Assembly: GCA_964353855.1 (NCBI GenBank)
Contig: CAYGWX010000001.1
Coordinates: 155,989-219,988 of the forward strand
DNA: 64,000 nt
Origin: CAYGWX01 sp964353855 [NCBI: uncultured bacterium]
Lineage (GTDB): Bacteria > Edwardsbacteria > CAYGWX01
Direction: 5' to 3'
The notes below the pieces were generated by a model. The model ran no database searches and was not told the DNA's origin. It was given only the letters and a program-made list of their open reading frames with translations. The position numbers and the translations under genes were made by a program. Each line of letters begins with the position of its first letter. Position 1 is the stretch's first letter. Below, piece by piece: positions 7,202 to 15,295 of this stretch.

Positions 7202-7876
7202 ATGAACTGGACGGTGATCGGCATCTGGATCGGGGCGCTCCTGACCCTGTGCATCTACTCCTTCCTGTACAAGGACAACCCCTTCTACAAGTTCGCGGAG
7301 CACGTCTATGTGGGCATCTCGGCGGGCTACCTCCTGGCCCAGGACTTCTGGATCCAGCTCCGGCCCAACCTGTTCCTGCCCCTGTGGAACGACTACGCCC
7401 AGGGCCAGGTCCATTTCGGGTTCATCCCGGCGCACTGGTACCTGTTCATCCCCGGGATCCTCGGGCTCCTGGTGTTCACGATCTTCATCCCCAAGGTCTC
7501 CTGGATGTTCCGCTACACCCTGGCCTTCACCGTGGGGGTGTTCTCGGGACTGGCGATCACGGCCGAGCTCTCGTCCCGGGTCCTGCCCCAGATCGAATCC
7601 ACGATACAGCCCCTGCTGGCCTTCCCGGCCGGGCACTTCTCAGCCTGGGGCACTTTCTGCAACCTCGTCCTCGTGGCCGGGGTGCTCTCCACCCTGGTCT
7701 ACTTCTTCTTCTCCAAGGAGCACAAGGGCTTCATCGGGGCCGGGGCCAAGCTGGGCATCTGGTACCTGATGGTCGCCTTCGGAGCGGCCTTCGGGTACAC
7801 GGTCATGGCGCGGATCTCTCTCCTCATCGGGCGGATGCAGTTCCTCCTGGGGGACTGGCTGCATCTGATGAGATGA
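7202..7876 (+). CDS. Cassette protein D1: polytopic membrane protein
   Basis: 224 aa, six to seven hydrophobic segments (about 3-22, 38-55, 75-98, 103-125, 150-172, 183-200). Conserved with D2 (10586-11242): the opening W(T)VxGIWIxA, the motif YKDNPFYKxAEHxYVGxSAGY after helix 1, EHKGF before helix 6, and the end YTVMARISLLIGR...DWLHL. The charged motif KDNPFYK between hydrophobic segments is a good candidate functional site. No family match is known to me. Last gene of cassette copy 1. Confidence 0.8.
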   Translation: MNWTVIGIWIGALLTLCIYSFLYKDNPFYKFAEHVYVGISAGYLLAQDFWIQLRPNLFLPLWNDYAQGQVHFGFIPAHWYLFIPGILGLLVFTIFIPKVSWMFRYTLAFTVGVFSGLAITAELSSRVLPQIESTIQPLLAFPAGHFSAWGTFCNLVLVAGVLSTLVYFFFSKEHKGFIGAGAKLGIWYLMVAFGAAFGYTVMARISLLIGRMQFLLGDWLHLMR

Positions 7877-7890
7877 CCGTTTCCTAAGGG

Positions 7891-7940
7891 GTCATTGCGA
7901 GCCCATTCAGAGTCATTCTGAGCGAAGCGAAGAATCTCAA
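7891..7940. repeat. Dispersed intergenic repeat
   Basis: GTCATTGCGAG followed by AGTCATTCTGAGCGAAGCGA and AGAATCTC, two common intergenic repeat cores side by side. It occupies the junction between cassette copies 1 and 2. Confidence 0.6.
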
Positions 7941-7970
7941 CCTCTCGTTGCCAACTCTCTCTTCCTTTTA

Positions 7971-9134
7971 ATGCGGACGCTTAGTTTGTTTAGGGATCAT
8001 CGTAAGCACCAGGGCCTGAAGGCCCTGTTGCTCTTTGTGCTGCTGGCTTTCCTGGCCCCGCCCTCCTCTGCAGCCTTAGCGCCTCCGGAAAGCATCAAGG
8101 CCTTCGATACCCCGAACGATGCCGGAGGTACGATCACCATCACCTGGAAGGCCTCCCCGGACGACAGCCAGCTTTTGGGCTATTCGGTGAAGCGCAGTGC
8201 AAAGCCGGAGGGGCCATATCAGGAGGCCGGGATCGTGCTCAAGGGCCAGGAGGAGTACCAGGACGGGGAGCTCGCCGACGGACAGACTTACTACTACCGC
8301 GTGGACGCCCGGGTCCTGGGAGACTCGGCCTCGTCCGCCCTTTCCGGGCCGGCCATGCCTTCGGCCCAGTGGTTCAATCTGGGGCGGGTAAGCGTCTTAG
8401 CCTTCATCGTGCTCTTCGCGGGGGTGGTACTCTGGTATATTGCCCGGGCGAAAAAAGGGGAGAAACTCTTCATCCGCCGGATCGCCGGGCTGGACGCGGT
8501 GGATGAGGCCGTGGGACGGTCCACGGAGATGGGCCGGCCGTTGATGTTCATCTCGGGCCTCCTGTCCATCGATGACGTCACCACCCTGGCCGCGCTCACC
8601 ATCCTGGGGCGGGTGGCCCGCAAGGCCGCGGAGTACGATACCCCGATCCTGGTGCCCTGCACCGACCCCCTGGTGATGACCACGGCGCAGGAGATCGTGA
8701 AGCAATCCTATTCCGAGGCCGGCAGGCCGGACGCCTACCGGGAGGGGAACATCTCCTACCTGACCTACGACCAGTTCGGATACGCCGCGGGATGCGACGG
8801 GATAATGCTCCGCGAGAAGCCCGGGGCGGTGTTCCTGCAGGGGTATTTCTACGCCGAGTCCCTGATCCTGGCCGAGACCGGGCATTCCATCGGGGCGATC
8901 CAGATCGCGGGCACCACCGCGGTGGACCAGCTGCCCTTCTTCGTGACGGCCTGCGATTACACCCTGATCGGGGAGGAGATGTACGCGGCGTCCTCCTATC
9001 TGACCCGGGAGCCGATCATGCTCGGGACCTTGAAGGGTGAAGACCTGATGAAGCTCCTGATCGTCCTGGCGTTGACGGTCGGGGTGGTGCTGGAGACCTT
9101 CGGGAAGCACTGGATCCAGGCTTTATTCCAATAA
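7971..9134 (+). CDS. Cassette protein A2: FN3 plus membrane-anchored conserved domain (DUF6754-like)
   Basis: 387 aa, paralogue of A1. A signal peptide with a charged start (~1-35, core LLLFVLLAFLAPPSSA), FN3 domain (~40-120, ending YYYRVDARV), a membrane helix (~140-158), then LFIRRIAGLDAVDEAVGRST, YDTPILVPCTDPLVMTTAQE, YAESLILAETGHS, GAIQIAGT, LPFFVTACDYTLIGEEMYAA, and a C-terminal helix. Only one base separates it from B2, so this copy is a tight operon. The conserved CDYTLIGEE and RRIAGL blocks between the copies mark the sites most likely to matter. Confidence 0.85.
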   Translation: MRTLSLFRDHRKHQGLKALLLFVLLAFLAPPSSAALAPPESIKAFDTPNDAGGTITITWKASPDDSQLLGYSVKRSAKPEGPYQEAGIVLKGQEEYQDGELADGQTYYYRVDARVLGDSASSALSGPAMPSAQWFNLGRVSVLAFIVLFAGVVLWYIARAKKGEKLFIRRIAGLDAVDEAVGRSTEMGRPLMFISGLLSIDDVTTLAALTILGRVARKAAEYDTPILVPCTDPLVMTTAQEIVKQSYSEAGRPDAYREGNISYLTYDQFGYAAGCDGIMLREKPGAVFLQGYFYAESLILAETGHSIGAIQIAGTTAVDQLPFFVTACDYTLIGEEMYAASSYLTREPIMLGTLKGEDLMKLLIVLALTVGVVLETFGKHWIQALFQ

Positions 9135-9135
9135 C

Positions 9136-9771
9136 ATGTTGAAGCGAGAAATTCCGCTCCTGATCACTTTCCTGACCGGCCTTCTGATGGTGGTGCAGTT
9201 CTTCGTGCCCCACCGTCCGATCGGGCAGATCGGGACCGGGGTCCTGACCTGGTATTCGATCATCGCAGGGTTCACCCTGCTTTTGGGCATCGACAGCCTG
9301 GTCAGTATGCACCTCAAGAAACTTCAGCGGAAGCAATCAGGCTGGGGCTACAGCATCATGCTCATCCTGGGGCTGCTCCTGGCCCTGGGCCTAGGCATCT
9401 TCTCCGAGATCCGATACGGCAGCGCGCTGGCCTTCGGGTCCCCGTTCATGTATCTTTACACCTACATGATGGTCCCCCTGCAGGCCACGATGTTCTCGCT
9501 CCTGGCATTCTTCATCGCCTCGGCGGCCTACCGGGCCTTCCGGGCCCGGACCCTGGAGGCCTCCCTGCTCCTGGTGGCGGCGGTGATCGTGATGCTCGGC
9601 CGGGTTCCCCTGGGCGCGGCTATCTGGGGCAAGTTCCCGATCCTGGCGGAGTGGATTATGACCGCCCCGAACGCGGCCGCGACCCGGGGCATCCTGATCG
9701 GCGTCTCCCTGGGAGCCCTGGCGATGAGTTTACGCATCCTCCTGGGCATAGAGCGGACCTACCTCTCGTGA
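9136..9771 (+). CDS. Cassette protein B2: 5-6-TM membrane protein
   Basis: 211 aa, paralogue of B1 over its whole length (MLKREIPLLITFLTG...QFFVPHR..., FIASAAYRAFRAR, LLLVAAVIVMLGRVP, LLGIERTYLS). Its stop TGA (9769-9771) overlaps the GTG start of C2 (GTGA, 9768-9771), a translational-coupling arrangement that argues for equal synthesis of B and C. Confidence 0.85.
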   Translation: MLKREIPLLITFLTGLLMVVQFFVPHRPIGQIGTGVLTWYSIIAGFTLLLGIDSLVSMHLKKLQRKQSGWGYSIMLILGLLLALGLGIFSEIRYGSALAFGSPFMYLYTYMMVPLQATMFSLLAFFIASAAYRAFRARTLEASLLLVAAVIVMLGRVPLGAAIWGKFPILAEWIMTAPNAAATRGILIGVSLGALAMSLRILLGIERTYLS

Positions 9772-10589
9772 ACTGGCTCGCGAAGCTGGAGAAAATAGAC
9801 CGACGGTGGATCTTCTTGGGCGTGGCCCTGGTGGTCGCCGCGCCCCTGCTCCTCGGGCTCAAGACCAGCGTGGACATCACCCCGCCGGTGAAAAACACCT
9901 TCGAGGCCATCGACCGCCTGCCCCCGGGCTCGGTGGTCATGGTCTCCATCGACTACGACGCCTCGACCATGCCCGAGAACCAGCCCATGCTCCTGGCCGT
10001 GCTGAGGCACGCCTTCCAAAAGAACTTGAAGATCATCCTGATGGGCCACTGGCCCCTGGGCCTGCCGGTGGGCACCCTGGGCCTGGACCAGGTAGCCCGG
10101 GAGATGCACAAGACCTACGGGACGGACTATGTGAACCTGGGATTCCGGCCCGGGACGGCCGCGGTGATGGTCAACCTGGGCACGGAGATCCGCAACGTCT
10201 TTCCCTCGGATTACAGAGGGGTATCTCTCGATTCCATCCCGCTCACCAGGGACGTTCACAACTACAACGACATCCGGCTCCTGGTCGGGATCGAAGCCGG
10301 GGACACCTACGAGTTCTGGATCATCTACGTCCAGGCCCGGTTCGGGCTCAAGATGGCCATGGGGACCACCGCGGTCATGGCCCCGACGGCGTATAAATAC
10401 CTGCAGTCCGGACAGCTCGTCGGGCTGATCGGAGGACTGAAGGGCGCCGCGGAGTACGAGAGTCTCATCGCCCATCCCGGGATCGGGCTGGCCGGTATGC
10501 CGGCCCAGTCCGCGGGACACCTGCTCATAATCCTGTTCATCCTCCTGGGCAATATCGGCTATTTCCTGAAGCGGAGGAAGAAGGCATGA
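9768..10589 (+). CDS. Cassette protein C2: double-anchored extracytoplasmic domain protein
   Basis: 273 aa from the GTG at 9768 (VNWLAKLEKIDRRWIFL). An upstream in-frame ATG at 9651 is rejected because it lies inside B2 and would encode low-quality basic sequence before the conserved DRRWIFL. Anchors at ~14-32 and ~245-265; extracytoplasmic domain with VDITPPV, VMVSIDYDAS, YGTDYVNLGF, RNVFPSDY and GLIGGLKGAAEYESL, as in C1. It ends cleanly in LKRRKKA without the repeat-derived tail of C1. Overlaps D2 by four bases (ATGA). Confidence 0.85.
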   Translation: MNWLAKLEKIDRRWIFLGVALVVAAPLLLGLKTSVDITPPVKNTFEAIDRLPPGSVVMVSIDYDASTMPENQPMLLAVLRHAFQKNLKIILMGHWPLGLPVGTLGLDQVAREMHKTYGTDYVNLGFRPGTAAVMVNLGTEIRNVFPSDYRGVSLDSIPLTRDVHNYNDIRLLVGIEAGDTYEFWIIYVQARFGLKMAMGTTAVMAPTAYKYLQSGQLVGLIGGLKGAAEYESLIAHPGIGLAGMPAQSAGHLLIILFILLGNIGYFLKRRKKA

Positions 10590-11242
10590 CCGTGGTCGGC
10601 ATCTGGATCGCGGCCTTCCTGACCCTGGCCATCTTTTCGTTCCTCTACAAGGACAACCCCTTCTACAAGCTCGCCGAACACCTCTATGTCGGGGTGTCCG
10701 CCGGATACTACGTGATCTACGTCTGGTCCACGGACATCCGGCCCCTGCTGTTCAACCCCTTCGTCCAAACCCACGCCCAGACCGGAAGCTGGGGGGCAGC
10801 GCTTACCCAGAATGCCGTGCTGTTCATCCCGGCCGTATTGGGGGTCGTCATGCTGCTCCGGGCCTTTCCAAAGATCGCCTGGGTCTCGCGCTGGCCGATC
10901 TCCTTCCTGGTGGGGATCGGGGCCGGGCTCGCGATCACCGCCGATGTCCAGGGATACCTTTTCCCCCAGGTGCAGGCCACCCTGGTGCCGCTGTGGGTCC
11001 GCGGGTCCCTGTTCACCACGTTCAACAATGTCCTGCTGTTCGTGGGAGTCGTGGGGACGGTGGGGTATTTCTACTTCTCCCGGGAGCACAAGGGGTTCCT
11101 GGGCGGGCTTTCCAAAGTCGGGATCCTGTTCATCATGGTCGCGTTCGGGGCCTCCTTCGGATACACCGTGATGGCCCGTATCTCTTTACTCATCGGACGG
11201 ATCCACTTCCTCGCCGCGGACTGGCTGCACCTCATCCGGTAA
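10586..11242 (+). CDS. Cassette protein D2: polytopic membrane protein
   Basis: 218 aa, paralogue of D1. Opens MTVVGIWIAAFLTLAIFSFL and keeps YKDNPFYKLAEHLYVGVSAGY, SREHKGF, and YTVMARISLLIGR...DWLHLIR. The ATG overlaps the stop of C2 (ATGA at 10586-10589). Two bases after its stop the lipoyl-transferase gene begins, which may therefore be cotranscribed. Confidence 0.85.
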   Translation: MTVVGIWIAAFLTLAIFSFLYKDNPFYKLAEHLYVGVSAGYYVIYVWSTDIRPLLFNPFVQTHAQTGSWGAALTQNAVLFIPAVLGVVMLLRAFPKIAWVSRWPISFLVGIGAGLAITADVQGYLFPQVQATLVPLWVRGSLFTTFNNVLLFVGVVGTVGYFYFSREHKGFLGGLSKVGILFIMVAFGASFGYTVMARISLLIGRIHFLAADWLHLIR

Positions 11243-11244
11243 GG

Positions 11245-12078
11245 ATGTCCTCCTGGCGATTTCTGGACACCGGGCCCGGGGAGGCGACCTGGAACATGGC
11301 CGTGGACGTGGCTCTGGCGGAGTCCGTCCGGAAGGGAGAGTCCCTCCCCGTGCTCAGGCTTTACACCTGGTCCCAGCCGGCCATCTCCTGCGGGCATTTC
11401 CAAAAGATCGAGCAGGAACTTGACCTCCAGGCCTGCACACGGAACGGGATAGCCGTGGTCCGGAGGCCGACCGGGGGGCGGGCGGTCCTGCACGGGAACG
11501 ACCTCACCCTTACCGTCGTGGCCAAAGAGACCGAACTCCGGATCGGAGCCAGCGTCGAGGAGACCTATCGGAGGATTGCAGAAGCCATTGCCTGTGGACT
11601 CAAAGGCCTGGGCATCCAGGTCGACTTGGTGCGCTCCCAGGCCTCGGGGAAGGAGATCCTGTCCTCGCCGTCCTGTTTTGCTTCCAAGGCGAGATACGAG
11701 CTTGCCCTTCAAGGCAGGAAAGCCTTCGGGTGTGCCCAGAGGAGGTGGGATGGCATCGTCCTCTCCCAAGGGTCGCTTCAGCTTTGGGGGGATGGGGAGG
11801 TTCCACCGGAGTTAAGGAGGCCGGGGCCTAAATCCGCTGCCCTCAGGAATACATGCAGAAAAGCGGCCACGCCGGGGGAGGACAAGGAAAAAGTCAAAGA
11901 AGGGATTGCCGGGGGTTTTCGAAGGACATTCGGGATTGAGCTTTTCCCCGACGGGCTTAGCGAAGAGGAGAAGGGGGCTGCCGGAAAGCTCCTCCCGATG
12001 CACCGCCCTCCCCGAAGAGACGAGGATAACCTGACCGAGAGGGAGGGAGGACAGAGTTTTTCCTACATTCGCCCTTGA
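11245..12078 (+). CDS. Lipoate-protein ligase / octanoyltransferase (LipM-like)
   Basis: 277 aa from the ATG at 11245, two bases after D2; the open frame extends upstream only as a shadow of D2. Family motifs: NMAVDVALAE (the NMxxDexL opening), VVRRPTGGRAVLH (RRxTGGGAV.H lipoyl-AMP pocket) and GRKAFGCAQRR (the GKK..GSAQ block, Lys159). A cysteine in SPSCFASKARYEL (Cys144) is placed as in LipM-type octanoyltransferases, which use Cys there, so LipM-like octanoyl transfer is at least as likely as ATP-dependent lipoate ligation. The last ~60 residues are basic and low in hydrophobics, less conserved. No gcvH or other lipoyl-domain gene is in the window. Confidence 0.8.
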   Translation: MSSWRFLDTGPGEATWNMAVDVALAESVRKGESLPVLRLYTWSQPAISCGHFQKIEQELDLQACTRNGIAVVRRPTGGRAVLHGNDLTLTVVAKETELRIGASVEETYRRIAEAIACGLKGLGIQVDLVRSQASGKEILSSPSCFASKARYELALQGRKAFGCAQRRWDGIVLSQGSLQLWGDGEVPPELRRPGPKSAALRNTCRKAATPGEDKEKVKEGIAGGFRRTFGIELFPDGLSEEEKGAAGKLLPMHRPPRRDEDNLTEREGGQSFSYIRP

Positions 12079-12103
12079 CATTAAAGCTCTGAAATTATAT
12101 AAT
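12075..12103 (+). promoter_or_regulatory. Sigma-70-type promoter for the PATAN/Roadblock module
   Basis: TTGACA (12075-12080), 17-bp spacer, TATAAT (12098-12103), both boxes consensus. It lies 39 bases before the ATG at 12142 and overlaps the end of the preceding gene. Confidence 0.8.
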
Positions 12104-12141
12104 TTACAGATATTCCAAATGAACCCACACGAGGGGCGACC

Positions 12142-13032
12142 ATGGGACTTGAAGCCGATCTGAAAGATTTCTCTGTCAGCGAGATTCTGTACCTGCTCTC
12201 CCACTTCAAAAAGAGCGGGCGTCTGCACGTCCGGGGCCCGGAGAAGGAGGGGGAGATGTTCCTCCTGGACGGGAACGCGATCCATGCTACCTCGGGGAGC
12301 ATGAGCGGGGTGGAGGCCATCTACAACCTCTCCCTGGAGCTTTCCGGGAATGTCTCCTTCGACCCCCGAGGCGAGACCAAGGAGCGCAGCGTCTCCGAAG
12401 CCGCGGACAAGCTGGTGGCCGAGGGAGAGCGGAGGCGGGTGGAGCTGAAGGAGGTGCTCACCAAGCTCCCGCCCTTCGAGACGGTCCTGGTCCGAACCCC
12501 GCATCCCCCGGACCAGACCGCGATCACGATCCGACGGTCGGACTGGGCGATCCTGGCCCTGGTGGACGGCCGGCGCACGATCAAGATGATCGTGGACGAG
12601 CCCAAGCTCGGGTTGCTGGAGGTCTTGAAGGCCCTGGCCTGGCTGATCTCCAAGGGGCTCATCCTGGATCCCCAGGCCGTGGACCGGGCCCTGCGCGAGA
12701 AGATGAAGGTCGTCAACGCCCTGATCCTGGAGTACGGCGGCAATGATCCCGAAGCCCAGAAGCCCTGGATCCAGTTCGTGGAGGAGACCATGCCGGCTTG
12801 CGACCTCTCGGGGAAGGTCCCCAAATACCTGCGTTTCGCCTACGGGCTCCTGGGGGTCTCGGAGGGACCCAAGAGCGACATCGCTCCCGATGAAGTGGAC
12901 GCCTTCATCGAGAAGCTCGTGCGCAAGGTGAACGAGCGGGCGATCTCGGAGTTCGGGCCGATCCTGGCCAAGCACAAGTACCAAGCCGTGCTGAAGAAGC
13001 TGCAGAACCTGGAGGTCGCGGCCCAGGCGTAG
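12142..13032 (+). CDS. PATAN (DUF4388) domain protein
   Basis: 296 aa, soluble. Residues 1-95 match DUF4388/PATAN: LKDFSVSEILYLLSHFKKSGRLHV, then GEMFLLDGNAIHATSGSMSGVEAIYNL and FDPRGE. PATAN proteins are regulatory adaptors often found with two-component systems or Roadblock/GTPase partners. The middle (~110-185) looks like a winged-helix segment (DWAILALVDGRRTIKMI...LEVLKALAWLISKGLI). The C-terminal ~100 residues align with the C-terminus of the next protein. The gene starts a run of five closely spaced genes behind a consensus promoter. GAGGGGCGACC upstream of the ATG is a usable ribosome-binding site. Confidence 0.75.
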   Translation: MGLEADLKDFSVSEILYLLSHFKKSGRLHVRGPEKEGEMFLLDGNAIHATSGSMSGVEAIYNLSLELSGNVSFDPRGETKERSVSEAADKLVAEGERRRVELKEVLTKLPPFETVLVRTPHPPDQTAITIRRSDWAILALVDGRRTIKMIVDEPKLGLLEVLKALAWLISKGLILDPQAVDRALREKMKVVNALILEYGGNDPEAQKPWIQFVEETMPACDLSGKVPKYLRFAYGLLGVSEGPKSDIAPDEVDAFIEKLVRKVNERAISEFGPILAKHKYQAVLKKLQNLEVAAQA

Positions 13033-13036
13033 GACG

Positions 13037-13732
13037 ATGCCCACGGAAAAGGACATCATCCAGGACTGCCAGAAGATCGAAGGAATAAAAGGGGGGGTCC
13101 TGGTCTCCAAGGAGGACGGGACGCTCCTCTTCAAGGGGGAGGGGACCCTGCCCGACACCCCCGAGATGGTCGCCTTTCTGGGGGGCGCGACCGAGGTCAT
13201 GGCCTCCCTCCTGGACCTCGGGCCCCTGTCCAGCGCCGTGGTGGAGGGGGGAGGGGGGAAGCTCCTCATCGTTCCGCACGGGGATAATTTCCTGGGCCTG
13301 GAGGTCGGGCCCGGAGGGCCATGGTGGATCGAGGCCCCGGAGGTCAGCGAGGTGCTCCTGGGCGGGAAAGTCGCCGAGCTGGAGGATGTGGAGAAGATCT
13401 TCCGCGAGAAGCTCAAACTCCTGAACCTGCTCGTGGAAGAGTTCAGCATGAGCGGGAACCGCGAGGAGTGGCTGGGCACGATCCTCGCCGAGATCGCGAA
13501 GATCGACCCCGCGGGCAAGCTCGCCCGCTACCTGCAGGTGGCCGACAGCCAGGTCAAGGGCAGCTACGGGGCCAAGGCCGACCTCACCAAGAAAGAGATC
13601 TCCGAGGCCTTCGAGAAGCTGGTCAACTCGGTCTGCAAGCGGGCGATCGGGGTCTTCGGGTTCGTGGAGGTCAAGCAGAGGTTCAAGGGGGTGATCGAGA
13701 AGCTCGCCGCCGCCCCGACGGGACCGAAATAA
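13037..13732 (+). CDS. Roadblock/LC7-like protein with shared C-terminal domain
   Basis: 231 aa. Residues 1-110 have the Roadblock pattern (helix, then IKGGVLVSKEDGTLLF, MASLLDLG, VVEGGGGKLLIVPHG, FLGLEVGPGG). The C-terminal ~100 residues (REKLKLLNLLVEEF ... GKLARYLQVAD ... EAFEKLVNSVCKRAIGVFG...KQRFKGVIEKL) correspond to residues ~197-290 of the preceding protein (REKMKVVNALILEY ... GKVPKYLRFAYG ... DAFIEKLVRKVNERAISEFG...KHKYQAVLKKL). The two thus share an unnamed helical domain fused to different sensory N-termini. Four bases separate the genes. Confidence 0.7.
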   Translation: MPTEKDIIQDCQKIEGIKGGVLVSKEDGTLLFKGEGTLPDTPEMVAFLGGATEVMASLLDLGPLSSAVVEGGGGKLLIVPHGDNFLGLEVGPGGPWWIEAPEVSEVLLGGKVAELEDVEKIFREKLKLLNLLVEEFSMSGNREEWLGTILAEIAKIDPAGKLARYLQVADSQVKGSYGAKADLTKKEISEAFEKLVNSVCKRAIGVFGFVEVKQRFKGVIEKLAAAPTGPK

Positions 13733-13733
13733 G

Positions 13734-14456
13734 ATGGAAGACCTGCTCAGGCAGATCAGCCAGGTCCCGGGTGTCCTGGGGGCCTGTTTCATCGGTCGGG
13801 ATGGAGGGTTCACCAAGCAGGCCGACCTGAAGGAGGTCTCCAGGGAGAAGGTGGAGCGGGCCCTGAAAGTCCTGTCCCAGTCCCTGGACGCCTTGGGGGA
13901 GGGTTCCAAGCAAAAAGCGAAGAGCCTGGTGATCAACACTCCGGCCTACCGGTTGTTCGTCCAAAGCCTCGCGAACGGAACGCTCTGCGCGCTCTGCAGC
14001 GTGGCCACGGACCTGGGGGGCCTTCGGGAGACCCTGATCAGTGCCCCGCAGGCACCAGCGCCCCAGAAGCCCGCTCCTCCTCCACCCCAGAAGCCCGTTC
14101 CTCCACCTCCCAAACCGCCCCCTGCTCCGGCAGTCAAGGCCCCTGCTCCTCCTCCCCCGGCTAAGCCGGTTCCCGAGCCGAAGCCTGCTCCGCCCCCGCC
14201 GATGCCGGTGGTGGACGAGAAGCCTCTTCCCGCCTCCATCCTGGACGATATCTACGGGATCTGCGAGGCGGAGTTGGGGGACCTGGCGGTTACCATTTTC
14301 GAGAACCAGGAGGAGGACTCCAAGATCCGGGAGGGGGCACTGACCCGCGAGCGGGTGCTCCGGTTCTGCCTGGCGCTGCAGAAGGACGCGGGAATGATCA
14401 TCGGACCCAAGGCCAGCAAGGGCATGGCCGACCGAATGCTCGATAAACTGAAATAG
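13734..14456 (+). CDS. Roadblock-like protein with proline-rich linker
   Basis: 240 aa. Residues 1-100 look like Roadblock/LC7 (LRQISQVPGVLGACFIGRDG, SLVINTPAYRLFVQSLANG, LCALCSVATDLGGL). Residues ~103-158 are a linker of Pro-Ala-Lys repeats; the final ~75 residues are a charged helical domain (LDDIYGICEAELGDLAVTIF...ALTRERVLRFCLALQK). A long proline-rich linker suggests a tethered scaffold or multi-partner adaptor. It begins one base after the preceding stop and belongs to the same operon. Confidence 0.65.
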   Translation: MEDLLRQISQVPGVLGACFIGRDGGFTKQADLKEVSREKVERALKVLSQSLDALGEGSKQKAKSLVINTPAYRLFVQSLANGTLCALCSVATDLGGLRETLISAPQAPAPQKPAPPPPQKPVPPPPKPPPAPAVKAPAPPPPAKPVPEPKPAPPPPMPVVDEKPLPASILDDIYGICEAELGDLAVTIFENQEEDSKIREGALTRERVLRFCLALQKDAGMIIGPKASKGMADRMLDKLK

Positions 14457-14468
14457 GAGAATGCCCCT

Positions 14469-14852
14469 ATGAGATTGCTCCTCACCTCCGGCGAGTTCTT
14501 TGCCTACATCACCCTGACGAACCTGTTGGCGGTCCTGGGGGGAGTGCTCCTGTGGGCGACCTGCTTCCTCTTCGCCATCATCGCCCGGCGCTATGAGCTG
14601 GTGCTGCGAAAGAAGACCAACTGGCAGTTCCTGATGTTCGCGCCCTCGGGGATTCTGCTCTACGCCCTGATCCAGGCCTACGCCTTCCTCTCCCAGATCA
14701 AGATGAGCCCGGCCCAGTCCTGGCTGGGTTACAGTTTCTTCCTGGTCTCCGGCTTCCTCTCCCTGTGGGGGGCGGAGCAATTCCGGCGTGCGATCCGGGT
14801 GGACCGCCGCAAGAAAGGAGGCGAGCCCCGTGATCGTGTCGCTGCCGGCTGA
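14469..14852 (+). CDS. Small membrane protein, 3 TM
   Basis: 127 aa; hydrophobic segments at ~12-41, 55-75 and 82-100, with a basic tail. The ATG at 14469 is chosen over ATG 14461 because AGGAGA (14455-14460) is 8 bases before 14469 and touches 14461. No family recognised. Its last 23 bases overlap the next gene. Probably a membrane partner of the PATAN/Roadblock proteins, by context only. Confidence 0.65.
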   Translation: MRLLLTSGEFFAYITLTNLLAVLGGVLLWATCFLFAIIARRYELVLRKKTNWQFLMFAPSGILLYALIQAYAFLSQIKMSPAQSWLGYSFFLVSGFLSLWGAEQFRRAIRVDRRKKGGEPRDRVAAG

Positions 14853-15171
14853 GCTGGTCTTCCTGATCGGGGCGGCCTGCTTCGCCCTGTCCCTCATCTT
14901 TTACAGCCTGATCCTGAAGCGGCTCCTGGCCATCATCCGGCGTCCCTCCGGGATCTGGGTCTTCCCGATCGTGGGGGCGATCCTTCTGGGCCTGGCCGTG
15001 ATCTTCCATTTCCTCCCCCTGCCTTATTATCCCCACCTGGATCCCTCCCGGACCGAGGTCATCCTGACGATCCTCCTGGAGAGGACCTTGGAAGCGTCCT
15101 TCCTGCTCCTGGCCGGGGTCATGGCCCTGGTCGCGGCCCTGGTCTATTTCCGCTGGGTGAGCAAGCGGTAG
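14830..15171 (+). CDS. Small membrane protein, 3 TM
   Basis: 113 aa from the GTG at 14830, set by AAAGGAGG (14814-14821) 8 bases upstream; an earlier in-frame ATG at 14788 lacks such a site and lies in the preceding gene. Segments at ~8-27, 38-58 and 80-105. The central stretch HFLPLPYYPHLDPSRTE is polar and probably outside the membrane. Last gene of the PATAN/Roadblock operon. Confidence 0.65.
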   Translation: MIVSLPAELVFLIGAACFALSLIFYSLILKRLLAIIRRPSGIWVFPIVGAILLGLAVIFHFLPLPYYPHLDPSRTEVILTILLERTLEASFLLLAGVMALVAALVYFRWVSKR

Positions 15172-15260
15172 TCCTTAAGCTTCCGGCTCAAGCGGTTTAA
15201 CGCAAATTCCTGCCCCTCTTCCTTTCAGCTTTTCAGAGGCGAGAGGGGTGTCCTTTTGAA

Positions 15261-15285
15261 GGGCCCCCTCTAAAAAGCGGGGCCC
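15261..15285. other. GC hairpin before nadB
   Basis: GGGCCCC (15261-15267) pairs with GGGGCCC (15279-15285). The stem ends 10 bases before the nadB ATG, where a ribosome-binding site would lie and none is evident. It may be a terminator stem of the preceding operon or a control element for nadB. Confidence 0.35.
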
Positions 15286-15295
15286 CGAACCCTAA

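Noticed and set aside
11812-13518. 568-codon minus-strand frame
   Set aside because: Covers the PATAN and Roadblock genes, which have family motifs; the antisense product has none.
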